Assembly: GCF_900699785.1 (NCBI RefSeq)
Contig: NZ_LR535679.1
Coordinates: 868,001 to 932,000 of the forward strand
Reading direction: 5' to 3'
From: Campylobacter showae
Lineage (GTDB): Bacteria > Campylobacterota > Campylobacteria > Campylobacterales > Campylobacteraceae
DNA length: 64,000 nucleotides
Shown here: positions 1-7,971 of the stretch, in pieces
Layout: each line of letters opens with the position of its first letter
Numbering within the stretch: position 1 is the stretch's first letter
Translations under genes and position numbers: made by a program
Notes under the pieces: generated by a model
The model's database searches: none
Told to the model about the DNA's origin: nothing
The model's input: only the letters and a program-made list of their open reading frames with translations

Positions 1-2
1 AG

Positions 3-194
3 CGCGAGTTTGTGCGAGTGCAGACGAAATTCGGCGAAATAGGAATTAAAATTTCGGGTAACAGTCAAGCGCAAAAAGCAAAGCCAGAATTTGACGAGTG
101 CAAGGCCGCGGCGCTCGCGCACGGTACGACGATCGAGCGGGTGCGAAAAGAGGCGCTGAAAATCTATGACGAAACTAGAAAAACTAAAGGCTGA
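3..194 (+). CDS. larC: LarC, C-terminal end (partial): nickel insertion protein for the nickel-pincer cofactor
   Basis: Only the last 63 codons are in the window; the frame is already open at the left edge. The tail contains REFVRVQTKFGEIGIKIS and then ALAHGTTIERVRKEALK, which match the C-terminal subdomain of LarC. LarC is the CTP-dependent nickel chelatase that completes the pyridinium bisthiocarboxylic mononucleotide (nickel-pincer) cofactor of lactate racemase LarA and its relatives. The stop overlaps larE by 29 bases, so the two are translationally coupled. The family call rests on this short tail and on the larE-larB context, which together are convincing. Confidence 0.85.
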   Translation, partial: REFVRVQTKFGEIGIKISGNSQAQKAKPEFDECKAAALAHGTTIERVRKEALKIYDETRKTKG

Positions 195-948
195 TCTGCG
201 CGGACTGGGCGAACTCGCGGTCGCATTTAGCGGCGGCGCGGACAGCTCGCTGCTACTGCGTGCGGCGCACGACGCGCTGGGAAAGCGCGCGATCGGCATA
301 ACGATCAGATCGCCCTATATGTCCTCGCGCGAGATCGCCGAAGCTGTGGAATTTGCCCGCATCTACGGCATCAGGCACGAAATTTTAGAGCTCGGCGTTG
401 CAGAGGAGATCAAAGACAATCCCGAAAACCGCTGCTATCTGTGTAAAAAGGCGGTGTTTTCGCGCCTGATTGAGCGCGCCCGTGAGCTTGGCTTTAGCCG
501 CGTCGCAGACGGCACGAACCGAGACGATCTGGGCGAACACCGCCCGGGACTCAAAGCAAAAGAGGAGCTAGGCGTACTCTCGCCGCTAATAAATTTAACC
601 AAATCAGAAATCCGCGAGCTATCGCGCGAGTTAAATTTGCCCACCGCCGAAAAACCGGGCTACGCGTGCTTGCTAACGCGCCTGCCGCACGGGCGCGAGA
701 TTGACCCGCACGAGCTAAATTTGATCGAAGCGGCGGAAAATCTACTCATCGCAAGCGGCTATGCAAACGTCCGTGCGCGGTGCGATCGCAAAAATATAAA
801 GCTGCAAATGCCCTTTTCTAGCATGCAAGACTTTCTAAACGACGCTAAATTTAAGAGCGTCGTTAGGCAGCTCGTGGTGCTGGGTGCAGCGGAGGTGACG
901 CTTGATCTAAAGGGGCTTAGAGAGGATGTTTTGCATGAGAGAGGATGA
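166..948 (+). CDS. larE: LarE, ATP-dependent sulfur transferase for nickel-pincer cofactor synthesis
   Basis: 260 residues, the usual LarE length. The N-terminal PP-loop ATP pyrophosphatase motif SGGADSS is at about residues 22-28. LarE adenylates the carboxylates of the pyridinium intermediate and installs sulfur twice. Three cysteines stand out: C90 and C93 (NRCYLCK) and C168 (YACLLTRLP). C168 aligns with the sacrificial cysteine of Lactobacillus plantarum LarE. The extra CxxC pair is the pattern of LarE types reported to bind a [4Fe-4S] cluster and act catalytically; that assignment is inference. The gene lies inside a larC-larE-larB run with overlaps at both ends. larA is not in the window and may lie upstream. 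Confidence 0.93.
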   Translation: MTKLEKLKADLRGLGELAVAFSGGADSSLLLRAAHDALGKRAIGITIRSPYMSSREIAEAVEFARIYGIRHEILELGVAEEIKDNPENRCYLCKKAVFSRLIERARELGFSRVADGTNRDDLGEHRPGLKAKEELGVLSPLINLTKSEIRELSRELNLPTAEKPGYACLLTRLPHGREIDPHELNLIEAAENLLIASGYANVRARCDRKNIKLQMPFSSMQDFLNDAKFKSVVRQLVVLGAAEVTLDLKGLREDVLHERG

Positions 949-1681
949 AATTTTAGAGCTTTTCGCGGGGGTAAAAAGCGGCCGCGTGAGCGAGCAAGAG
1001 GCGCTAAAATACCTGAAAAACTACCCCTACGAGGACGTGGGCTGCGCCAAGATCGACACCCAGCGCGCCCTGCGAAACGGCGCGGGCGAGGTGATCTACG
1101 GCGAGGGCAAGACGGACGATGAAATTTTACGTATCGCGGAGGCGATCGGCGCGAGGCGGCAAAATATCCTGATCACGCGCACGAACGAGCGGGTTTTTAA
1201 GCGGGTGTGCGAGGTGCTGCCGCAGGCGGAGTTTAACGCTCGCGGCCGCGTCACCAGCGTCAAATTTAAAGAGCCCGCGCTCACGCAAAGCTACATCGCG
1301 ATAGTCTCTGCAGGCACCGCCGACGGCGCGGTAGTGGAGGAGGTGTACGAAACGGCGCGATTTCTAGGCAACGACGTGCGCAAATTTAGCGACGCGGGCG
1401 TGGCTGGGCTGCATAGGCTGATCGCAAATTTAGACGAGATACGCGGCGCAAAGGTCGTGATCGCGGTGGCGGGCATGGAGGGCGCGCTAGCTAGCGTGCT
1501 AGCAGGCCTTGTTAGCGTGCCGGTGATCGCGGTGCCCACCAGCGTGGGATACGGAGCGAGCTTCGGCGGTCTGGCGGCGCTGCTAGCGATGCTAAACAGC
1601 TGCGCAAATGGCGTGAGCGTCGTAAATATCGACAACGGCTTTGGCGCCGCGTATAACGCGAGCCTGATAAATCATCTCTAA
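935..1681 (+). CDS. larB: LarB, nicotinic acid adenine dinucleotide carboxylase/hydrolase
   Basis: LarB carboxylates the pyridinium ring of nicotinic acid adenine dinucleotide and releases AMP, the first step of nickel-pincer cofactor synthesis. The C-terminal half (from about residue 115) is the PurE-like domain, with SAGTADGAVVEE, AGMEGALASVLAGL and the family hallmark GGLAALLAMLNSCANG followed by NIDNGFGA. The frame is open from ATG 926. ATG 935 (MREDEILELF) is preferred because GAGAGG sits about 10 bases before it, whereas at 926 it abuts the start codon. It overlaps the end of larE by 14 bases. About 248 residues, full length. Confidence 0.92.
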   Translation: MREDEILELFAGVKSGRVSEQEALKYLKNYPYEDVGCAKIDTQRALRNGAGEVIYGEGKTDDEILRIAEAIGARRQNILITRTNERVFKRVCEVLPQAEFNARGRVTSVKFKEPALTQSYIAIVSAGTADGAVVEEVYETARFLGNDVRKFSDAGVAGLHRLIANLDEIRGAKVVIAVAGMEGALASVLAGLVSVPVIAVPTSVGYGASFGGLAALLAMLNSCANGVSVVNIDNGFGAAYNASLINHL

Positions 1682-1733
1682 ATTTACGCCGCCGCGCGGG
1701 TCAAATTTAACGGCTAAATTTAAAAGGAAAGCG

Positions 1734-2195
1734 TTGCGAGAGGAAAATTTAAACGAGCAAAAGGCTAGGCCGAAGGGCGCAAAAAAGGCGCAAACAAGAC
1801 AAAGCGCGAGGACGAGGCTAGCGTTTTTAGCCGCGGCTGGCGTGATCTTGGCGGCTGAAATTTACATCGTGATCTGCGTAAAGGGCGGCTTCGTGCGGCA
1901 CTACGCGGGCGACGTTTTGGCCGTCATCTTGCTTTACGCTTTGGCGCGGGCTGCTTTTAGCGAGCCGCCTTTAAATTTACCGCTTAAAATTTTCGCGTTT
2001 GCCGCAGCCTTGGAGCTCGCGCAGTATTTTGGCGCGGTGCAAATTTTAGGCATAGAAAATAAAATTTTAAAAGTAATGATCGGCGGGACGTTTGATTTTA
2101 CCGACCTGCTCTGCTACGCCGCAGGCTGCGTCCTGGCGGGCGTTTATGAAAAATTTGAAAAAAAGGAGAAGCGATGGATAAACAAAAAGCCGTGA
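1734..2195 (+). CDS. DUF2809 family membrane protein
   Basis: 153 residues starting at TTG 1734, with AAGGAAAG directly upstream. A basic N-terminus of about 28 residues is followed by roughly four hydrophobic segments. Short motifs (VRHYAGDVLAVILLYAL, ALELAQYFG, GTFDFTDLLCYAAGC) fit the DUF2809 family of small integral membrane proteins, whose function is unknown. The gene overlaps the start of ttdA by 22 bases and follows larB by 52 bases, so it probably belongs to one lar-ttd transcript. No role can be assigned. Confidence 0.75.
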   Translation: MREENLNEQKARPKGAKKAQTRQSARTRLAFLAAAGVILAAEIYIVICVKGGFVRHYAGDVLAVILLYALARAAFSEPPLNLPLKIFAFAAALELAQYFGAVQILGIENKILKVMIGGTFDFTDLLCYAAGCVLAGVYEKFEKKEKRWINKKP

Positions 2196-3073
2196 AAAAG
2201 ATGACCGAGGTCATGGCGAAATTCGTCGGCTACACGGGCAAGGTGCTGCCTGATGATGTGACGGCAAAGCTGCGGGAGCTTAGCGAGCGCGAGACGCAGC
2301 CGCTAGCGAGAGAAATCTACAAAACAATGTTTGAAAACCAGCGCCTGGCTAAGGAACTAGATCGTCCGTCCTGTCAGGATACGGGCGTGATCCAGTTTTT
2401 CGTGCGCTGCGGAGCGAACTTCCCGCTCATCGGCGAGATTGAGGAGCTGCTGCGAGAGGCCGTACTGCGAGCGACGCGCGAGGCTCCGCTGCGTCACAAC
2501 AGCGTCGAGACATTTGACGAGTACAACACTGGCAAAAACGTCGGTAAGGGCACGCCGAGCGTATTTTGGGAGATCGTGCCGGGTAGTAGCGAGTGCGAGA
2601 TACACACCTATATGGCGGGCGGCGGCTGTAGCCTGCCCGGCAAGGCAACCGTACTGATGCCGGGCATGGGTTACGAGGGAGTCGTAAAATTCGTCATGGA
2701 CATCATGACAAGCTACGGCATAAATGCCTGTCCTCCGCTGCTAGTGGGCGTAGGCATCGGCACCTCGATCGACGTGGCGTCGCTGCTATCTAAAAAAGCG
2801 CTGATGAGGCCGCTAGGCTCGCGCAATCCAAACGACCGCGCCGCGCTAACCGAAAAGCTGCTAGAAGATGGTATCAATAAAATCGGCCTCGGCCCGCAAG
2901 GCATGAGCGGCGCAAGCTCGGTCATGGGCGTGCATATCGAAAACTGCGCCCGCCACCCAAGCGTCATCGCCGTCGCCGTAAACGTAGGCTGCTGGTCGCA
3001 CCGCAAAGGCCACATCGTCTGGGACGAAAAGATAAATTTTGCCGTAAAATCGCACAAGGAGTTCGCGCTATGA
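2174..3073 (+). CDS. ttdA: L(+)-tartrate dehydratase alpha subunit (class I Fe-S hydro-lyase)
   Basis: 299 residues, close to E. coli TtdA (about 300). The enzyme dehydrates L-tartrate to oxaloacetate with an oxygen-sensitive [4Fe-4S] cluster. The three expected cluster cysteines are visible: C67 (SCQDTG), C186 (NACPP) and C273 (VGCW). Motifs [20 protein letters not shown] and [15 protein letters not shown] resemble E. coli TtdA more than a bacterial FumA N-terminus, as recalled. A two-subunit class I fumarase has the same architecture, so substrate is inferred. The ATG is preceded by AAAGGAG. The stop overlaps ttdB by 4 bases (ATGA). Confidence 0.85.
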   Translation: MDKQKAVKKMTEVMAKFVGYTGKVLPDDVTAKLRELSERETQPLAREIYKTMFENQRLAKELDRPSCQDTGVIQFFVRCGANFPLIGEIEELLREAVLRATREAPLRHNSVETFDEYNTGKNVGKGTPSVFWEIVPGSSECEIHTYMAGGGCSLPGKATVLMPGMGYEGVVKFVMDIMTSYGINACPPLLVGVGIGTSIDVASLLSKKALMRPLGSRNPNDRAALTEKLLEDGINKIGLGPQGMSGASSVMGVHIENCARHPSVIAVAVNVGCWSHRKGHIVWDEKINFAVKSHKEFAL

Positions 3074-3690
3074 GTAAGAAAATTTTAACCACGCCGATCG
3101 CGCCCGAGGATCTAGCGGATATCAAGATCGGCGACGTGATCTACCTAACCGGGCACATCGTCACCTGCCGCGACGTGCCGCACAGACGCGTCGTAGAGGA
3201 GTGCCGCGACCTACCGCTAGACATCAGAGGCGGTGCGATCCTGCACGCGGGGCCGATCATCAGAAAAATGGACGGCGGCGGCAAAGAGGGCTTTGAGATG
3301 GTCTCTGTGGGGCCGACGACTAGCATGCGGATGGAGAAATTTGAGCGCGAATTTATCGCTAAAACGGGCGTGCGCCTGATAGTGGGCAAAGGCGGCATGG
3401 GCGAGGGCACGATGAGCGGCTGCAAGGAGTTTGGCGCGATACACTGCGTATTTCCCGCGGGCTGCGCGGTGGTCGCCGCGACGCAGGTCGAGCAGATCGA
3501 GAGTGCTGACTGGACGGAGCTTGGGATGCCTGAGACGCTGTGGAAGTGCCGCGTGAAGGAGTTTGGCCCGCTCATCGTCTCCATAGACGCGCACGGAAAT
3601 AATCTTTTCGAGCAAAACAAGGTCAAATTTAACGAGAAAAAGGACGCGGCGCTGGCTGAAATTTTACCGCAGGTGGGGTTTATAAAGTAA
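3070..3690 (+). CDS. ttdB: L(+)-tartrate dehydratase beta subunit
   Basis: 206 residues. Stretches such as [53 protein letters not shown] and [18 protein letters not shown] follow E. coli TtdB almost throughout. This subunit supplies the second half of the class I hydro-lyase active site. It is translationally coupled to ttdA. A class I fumarase beta subunit is the alternative. The neighbouring lar genes make a hydroxy-acid (tartrate or malate) pathway plausible. A bidirectional hairpin follows at 3704-3737. Confidence 0.85.
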   Translation: MSKKILTTPIAPEDLADIKIGDVIYLTGHIVTCRDVPHRRVVEECRDLPLDIRGGAILHAGPIIRKMDGGGKEGFEMVSVGPTTSMRMEKFEREFIAKTGVRLIVGKGGMGEGTMSGCKEFGAIHCVFPAGCAVVAATQVEQIESADWTELGMPETLWKCRVKEFGPLIVSIDAHGNNLFEQNKVKFNEKKDAALAEILPQVGFIK

Positions 3691-3703
3691 AACGTAATCG
3701 TTA

Positions 3704-3737
3704 CGGACGCGATATGAGCAAGCTTGTCTCGCGTCCG
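3704..3737. terminator. Hairpin between convergent ttdB and the EcsC/TerB-like gene
   Basis: Arms CGGACGCGA (3704-3712) and TCGCGTCCG (3729-3737) pair over 9 bases around a 16-base loop. It lies between the ends of two convergent genes. There is only a weak T-run, so it may serve both strands as an imperfect terminator. Confidence 0.55.
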
Positions 3738-3746
3738 AGTTTGGGA

Positions 3747-4775
3747 TTATTTTATGCCGTTTTCTAAAAGCTCGTTTAAATCGTTCTCATCAAATCCTAT
3801 CGTTTTTGCGACATTTTTGATAAACATCCTTTCTGTTACGTGAAAATTTCCGTCCACATTTGCAAGCGCGATCATGTCTATCACTAATGCCAAAGACTCA
3901 TCGAAATTTTCTTTAAAAACGGAATAATCAACTATAACCTTCTCTTTTGAACCAAGCTGTTCGATTAGTTGCATTTGATCTTGATTTGATAACGGAGCAC
4001 TTTCTATAAAATCTTGCAAATGTGCCATTTCGCTGTCTTCGATTTTGCCGTCTATTTTCATTAAATTTATTAAAATTTGAATTTTAGTTTTTACAATATT
4101 TGCACTCTGAGCTAAATCTTGATATGCCGATTTTAAATCCTCGGCAGCTAGCTGCATTTGTGTCACACCGTCGTCAATTTGAGCTAACTCATCGGTTGCG
4201 GTTTCGTATTCTATCTGTTTTGAAAATATAAAATCAGCTTTTTTGCCGATTTTGTCAGTGCTTATTTTAGACCAAGTAGCCATAGCAGCAGCACCAGCAA
4301 CCGGAAGCCACTTTGCAACCATAGACTTGGCCAATTGCTGTGTTATTTTGCCGCCCAGCATCGCTACTATTTTTTGTATAACCCTAGCTCCGGCTCGTTT
4401 TACTAAAATTTTTTGTCCGTGTACCACCACTAATCCCGTCGCTACGTTGCCACTTGCTCCAAATAGTATATCCAAAATAAGCTCGTTGCTAGCCGTCTTG
4501 CCGTGAGCCTTGGCTATGTCGGCCACCATAGCCATTTGATTCCTGACGATCGCTATAATTTCAGGTACCGCCGCCGCCATACCCCAAGGACCTGGTATTA
4601 GCCCAGCTCCGCCCGAAATAGCCGCATTCTTATAGCCATAACTAGATATTAAACCTTTTACGTCGCCAACGCTTGGAAGTGGATTTTTACTATAATGTTC
4701 TTCCCTGCTACTAACAACGCTTTCCAGTGCATTATTGATTCCTTCCGAAATTTTACCCTCGACTGCACTTGCCAT
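3747..4775 (-). CDS. EcsC-like / TerB-like domain protein, function unknown
   Basis: 342 residues. The N-terminal 170 residues have a glycine/alanine-rich hydrophobic part (GGAGLIPGPWGMAAAVPEII, then VAGAAAMATW) that resembles the EcsC family. Residues about 229-340 form an all-helical region with two acidic motifs (LMKIDGKIEDSEM and LANVDGNFHVTERMF), the pattern of TerB-like domains thought to bind metal. The two regions are joined by a helical linker. The gene is visibly more AT-rich than polA and ttdB around it, suggesting transfer. It stands alone with its own promoter. EcsC/TerB-like proteins are often associated with stress or membrane functions, but no function can be given here. Confidence 0.6.
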   Translation of the reverse strand: MASAVEGKISEGINNALESVVSSREEHYSKNPLPSVGDVKGLISSYGYKNAAISGGAGLIPGPWGMAAAVPEIIAIVRNQMAMVADIAKAHGKTASNELILDILFGASGNVATGLVVVHGQKILVKRAGARVIQKIVAMLGGKITQQLAKSMVAKWLPVAGAAAMATWSKISTDKIGKKADFIFSKQIEYETATDELAQIDDGVTQMQLAAEDLKSAYQDLAQSANIVKTKIQILINLMKIDGKIEDSEMAHLQDFIESAPLSNQDQMQLIEQLGSKEKVIVDYSVFKENFDESLALVIDMIALANVDGNFHVTERMFIKNVAKTIGFDENDLNELLENGIK

Positions 4776-4807
4776 GTCGTTTCCTTTACGTTAAATTTTG
4801 CGAGTCG

Positions 4808-4838
4808 ATTGTATCGTTTTTTTTTTTTGTAAAGTCAA
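4808..4838 (-). promoter_or_regulatory. Putative promoter with a 12-A tract in the spacer
   Basis: On the minus strand a TTGACT (complement of 4833-4838) and a TACAAT (complement of 4808-4813) are separated by 19 bases, 12 of which are an uninterrupted A-run (T-run at 4817-4828). The start codon of the EcsC/TerB-like gene is about 32 bases downstream. Slippage of the run would change promoter spacing. Confidence 0.5.
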
Positions 4839-4875
4839 TGTTTGAACCGAAATTTAACATGTGAAGCATAAAATT

Positions 4876-7530
4876 TTACTTCAACTCCCCCCAATCCTTC
4901 GCCACGTTTAGGCTCGTTTTTAGCGGTACGTTTAGTTTGTAAATTTCTTGCATTATCTTTTGCGCCGCCGCTCCGAATTCCTGCGCATAACCGTCTTGCA
5001 CCTCGAAAATCAGCTCGTCGTGTATCTGCAAAAGCATCCTAGCGCGCGGGCTTAAAAGCGGACGGATTTTTACCATCGCCATTTTTATGATGTCGGCGGC
5101 TGAGCCCTGAAATATCGTATTTACCGCCTCGCGCTCGTACATCGCAGTTTGCATCGGCGTTGCGGTAGTAAAGTCAAACAACCGCTTTCTGCCAAGTAGC
5201 GTGCGCACGAAACCCTCGTTTTTGGCCGCGGTTTTTATCCCTTCTAAAAAGCCCTTTATCGTAGGGAAAGCTTTAAAATAGCGCTCTATATACTCCTTTG
5301 CTTCGGCGCGCGTGATACTTACTTGATTTGCCAGCTTGCTCGAGCCCATGCCGTAGATGAGGCCGAAATTTATACTCTTGGCCACCGCGCGGTTTTGCCC
5401 CTCGGCGCTGCCAAATATACTAATCGCCGTGCGCGCGTGGATATCCTCGTCGTTCGCAAACGCCTGAAGCAGCGCGGCGTCCTTGCTAAAATGCGCAAGC
5501 AGCCGCAACTCGATCTGGCTGTAATCAAGCCCTACGAAGCTAAATCCGCTTTTAGCCTCAAAGCAGCCTCGCACGTCCTTAGCTAGGCTGCCGCGAGCGG
5601 GGATATTTTGCAGGTTCGGGTTTTTAGACGAGAGCCTGCCCGTGCTCGTTCCCGTCTGGATAAAGTTCGTGTATATCCTGCTGTTAGCGTCTTTTTTGGC
5701 TAAATTTAGCAGCGGTTCGCAGTAGGTGCTTTGTAGCTTATATAGCTCGCGGTATTCAAGCAGCTTAGAGATGACGGGATGCTCGTCTATAAGCTCTGCT
5801 AGCACGGCCTCGTCGGTGCCGTAGCCGGTTTTAGTCTTTTTCTTTACGGGTAGTTTTAGGTGCTCAAACAGCACCGAGCCTAGCTGCTTAACGGAGTTTA
5901 TATTAAAATTTTCGCCCGTTAGCTCGTAAATTTCAGCTGTCAAGGCCTTAATCTTGGCGTCGTTTTTTAGGATCAAATTTTGCATTTTATCACGGTTTAT
6001 CGCGATGCCCTCGCGCTCCATATCAAAAAGCGTGAGGATGAACGCAAACTCGTGCGTGTCGGCGAGCGCGAGCAGCTCAGGGTCAAGCAAATTTAAAAAG
6101 CTTTTGTAAAATTTCAGCGTTATCCACGCATCCTCGCTCGCGTATTTTGCGGCGTTTTCCAGCGCCACGGACGCGAAGGTCTCGCCGCGCTTTACCACGT
6201 CTTCAAATTTGATCGTGTCGTAGTCGTAGAGCCGCTTGGCTAGCGCGTCCATACCCACGCTTGAGCCCGGATCCATGAGCCACGCCAGTATCATCGTGTC
6301 TTTAAAATTTACGGGCGGCTCAAACCCTAAATTTCGCTTTACGACTTTAAAATCGTACTTTAAATTTTGCCCGATCACGCAGCCTTTGTAAATTTGCGAG
6401 ATCGCCCAAGCGGCGAATTTCTCGCTCGTCTGCTTCGGCGCGCCCAGATATTCGTGCGCCACCGGCACGTAGTAAGCCTCCTCGTCGTTAAAGCAAAAGC
6501 TAAAGCCCACGAGGCGGGCGTTTTGCGTATCGACGTCCGTAGTCTCGGTGTCAAAGGCCACGAGCGTGTCCGCGTCTATATTTGCCAGCAGTCGCTCGAT
6601 CTCGCCCTCGTCCGTTAAAAGCCGCGCGTTAAAGCCGAGCTTAAATTCCGCGTTTTCGCCCGCGTTTTGGCTATTTTGCAACGCTTTTAAAAGGCGGTTT
6701 AGATCATATTCGCGAAGAGTATCGGCGACCTTTACGAGCGGATTTTGCTCGGGAAATTCCGCCCTTTTTAGATCGAGCACGTCAGGCACGTCGTCAAAGA
6801 GCGAGGTTAGACGCTTGCTCAAAAACGCGCTCTCTCGCCCCTCGGCAAGCATCCCGCGGATGCGTTCGTTTCGCACTAGGGGCAGGTTTTCGTAGATGCT
6901 TTCTAGATTGCCGAATTCGTTTAGCAGCTTTTTTGCGCCGACCGCACCGATGCCTTTGACGCCCGGGATATTATCCGAGCTATCGCCCGCGATCGCGAGA
7001 AAATCACGTATGCAGCTTGGCGGAACGCCGTATTTTTCTATGCAGCTAGCGCTATCGTGGTCGATCTTGCTTTGGGGGCTGTAGATGCTCACTTTGCCGT
7101 CCTCGATGAGCTGATAGAGGTCTTTATCGTGCGTCACTATGCGTACGAATATATCCCGCTGTTTGCACTCCTTTACGACGCTAGCGATGATGTCGTCGGC
7201 CTCGTAGCCTTCGCGGCTCACGGCGGCTAGGCCCATTTTTTCTATCATTTCTATGCACACAGGCAGCTGCTCTTTTAGCGCTGCGGGAGGCTCGGAGCGG
7301 TTGGCTTTGTAGTCGCCTAGGATCTCGTGGCGCAGCGTTTTACCCTTGCTATCTAGCGCGAAGATGATATAGTCGCTGGCAAACTCCTGGCGTAAATTCA
7401 TGATAAAGCTAGCAAAGCCGCTCACCATACCGCTTGGCTTGCCCTCGCGGTTTTTTAGCCCGCTCATCGCGTAGTAAAGTCTGAAAAAAAATCCGAAAGT
7501 GTCGATGATCGTTAGCGTTTTTTGGCTCAT
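4876..7530 (-). CDS. polA: DNA polymerase I with intact 5' nuclease, proofreading and polymerase domains
   Basis: 884 residues. It fills gaps and removes RNA primers in replication and repair. The 5' nuclease spans about residues 1-290 (YEADDIIAS, GDSSDNIPGVKGIG). The 3'-5' exonuclease domain (about 310-490) keeps its catalytic acids: D327 and E329 (FDTETT), D393 (NLKYDF) and D467 (YASEDAW). Proofreading therefore looks active, unlike Taq-type enzymes. Polymerase motif A has D669 (GLDYSQIELR), the O-helix runs RAVAKSINFGLIYG with F722, and motif C is QIHDELIFEV (D838). The first 17 bases of the gene lie in the left copy of the tandem duplication at 7514-7971. Confidence 0.98.
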   Translation of the reverse strand: MSQKTLTIIDTFGFFFRLYYAMSGLKNREGKPSGMVSGFASFIMNLRQEFASDYIIFALDSKGKTLRHEILGDYKANRSEPPAALKEQLPVCIEMIEKMGLAAVSREGYEADDIIASVVKECKQRDIFVRIVTHDKDLYQLIEDGKVSIYSPQSKIDHDSASCIEKYGVPPSCIRDFLAIAGDSSDNIPGVKGIGAVGAKKLLNEFGNLESIYENLPLVRNERIRGMLAEGRESAFLSKRLTSLFDDVPDVLDLKRAEFPEQNPLVKVADTLREYDLNRLLKALQNSQNAGENAEFKLGFNARLLTDEGEIERLLANIDADTLVAFDTETTDVDTQNARLVGFSFCFNDEEAYYVPVAHEYLGAPKQTSEKFAAWAISQIYKGCVIGQNLKYDFKVVKRNLGFEPPVNFKDTMILAWLMDPGSSVGMDALAKRLYDYDTIKFEDVVKRGETFASVALENAAKYASEDAWITLKFYKSFLNLLDPELLALADTHEFAFILTLFDMEREGIAINRDKMQNLILKNDAKIKALTAEIYELTGENFNINSVKQLGSVLFEHLKLPVKKKTKTGYGTDEAVLAELIDEHPVISKLLEYRELYKLQSTYCEPLLNLAKKDANSRIYTNFIQTGTSTGRLSSKNPNLQNIPARGSLAKDVRGCFEAKSGFSFVGLDYSQIELRLLAHFSKDAALLQAFANDEDIHARTAISIFGSAEGQNRAVAKSINFGLIYGMGSSKLANQVSITRAEAKEYIERYFKAFPTIKGFLEGIKTAAKNEGFVRTLLGRKRLFDFTTATPMQTAMYEREAVNTIFQGSAADIIKMAMVKIRPLLSPRARMLLQIHDELIFEVQDGYAQEFGAAAQKIMQEIYKLNVPLKTSLNVAKDWGELK

Positions 7531-7971
7531 TTTTTATCCTTTTTTTGGGCTAATTTTACAAATTTTAGGCAAAAAAATGGCTGATTTGAAAGTAAATTTA
7601 AATTTAGCGGCGCGGGTCAAGCGCGGACGCGATCAAATTTGAGTTAAATTTGACGCTAAATTTAATCGAGTAAATTTAAAAAGTAGTCAAATTTGAGCGG
7701 CTAGCTCACCGCTCAAATTTAAATCCTAAAAGCCTAAGCCTCAGCGTTTTTTGGCTCATTTTTTATCCTTTTTTTGGGCTAATTTTACAAATTTTAGGCA
7801 AAAAAATGGCTGATTTGAAAGTAAATTTAAATTTAGCGGCGCGGGTCAAGCGCGGACGCGATCAAATTTGAGTTAAATTTGACGCTAAATTTAATCGAGT
7901 AAATTTAAAAAGTAGTCAAATTTGAGCGGCTAGCTCACCGCTCAAATTTAAATCCTAAAAGCCTAAGCCTC
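7514..7971. repeat. Perfect 229-bp tandem duplication spanning the polA / reductase intergenic region
   Basis: Copy 1 is 7514-7742 and copy 2 is 7743-7971; by eye they are identical over the whole 229 bases, and identity stops at once on both sides. The unit contains the first 17 bases of polA, the polA upstream region, a hairpin, and the last two codons plus stop of the reductase gene. Copy 2 therefore carries an orphan polA start (complement of 7757-7759) that opens only a short frame. It also accounts for the gene-free stretch 7531-7962. A recent duplication or an assembly error are both possible. Confidence 0.95.
7918..7949. terminator. Hairpin downstream of the TMAO/DMSO reductase gene (second copy at 7689-7720)
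   Basis: AAATTTGAGCGG (7918-7929) and CCGCTCAAATTT (7938-7949) form a perfect 12-bp stem with an 8-base loop, 13 bases past the reductase stop. The tandem duplication places an identical hairpin at 7689-7720. Likely a terminator for the minus strand. Confidence 0.6.

Noticed and set aside
1291-1635. 114-codon frame antisense to larB
   Set aside because: Low-complexity Ala/Ser/Thr sequence, typical of the shadow of a GC-rich gene; larB is unambiguous.
3141-3626. Long (161 and 132 codon) frames antisense to ttdB
   Set aside because: They are shadows of a conserved enzyme; the codon pattern and conservation are on the plus strand.
2174-3690. Two-subunit class I fumarase instead of tartrate dehydratase
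   Set aside because: Not excluded, but the N-terminal region and TtdB-like stretches are closer to the E. coli tartrate enzyme as recalled. Kept as the stated alternative.
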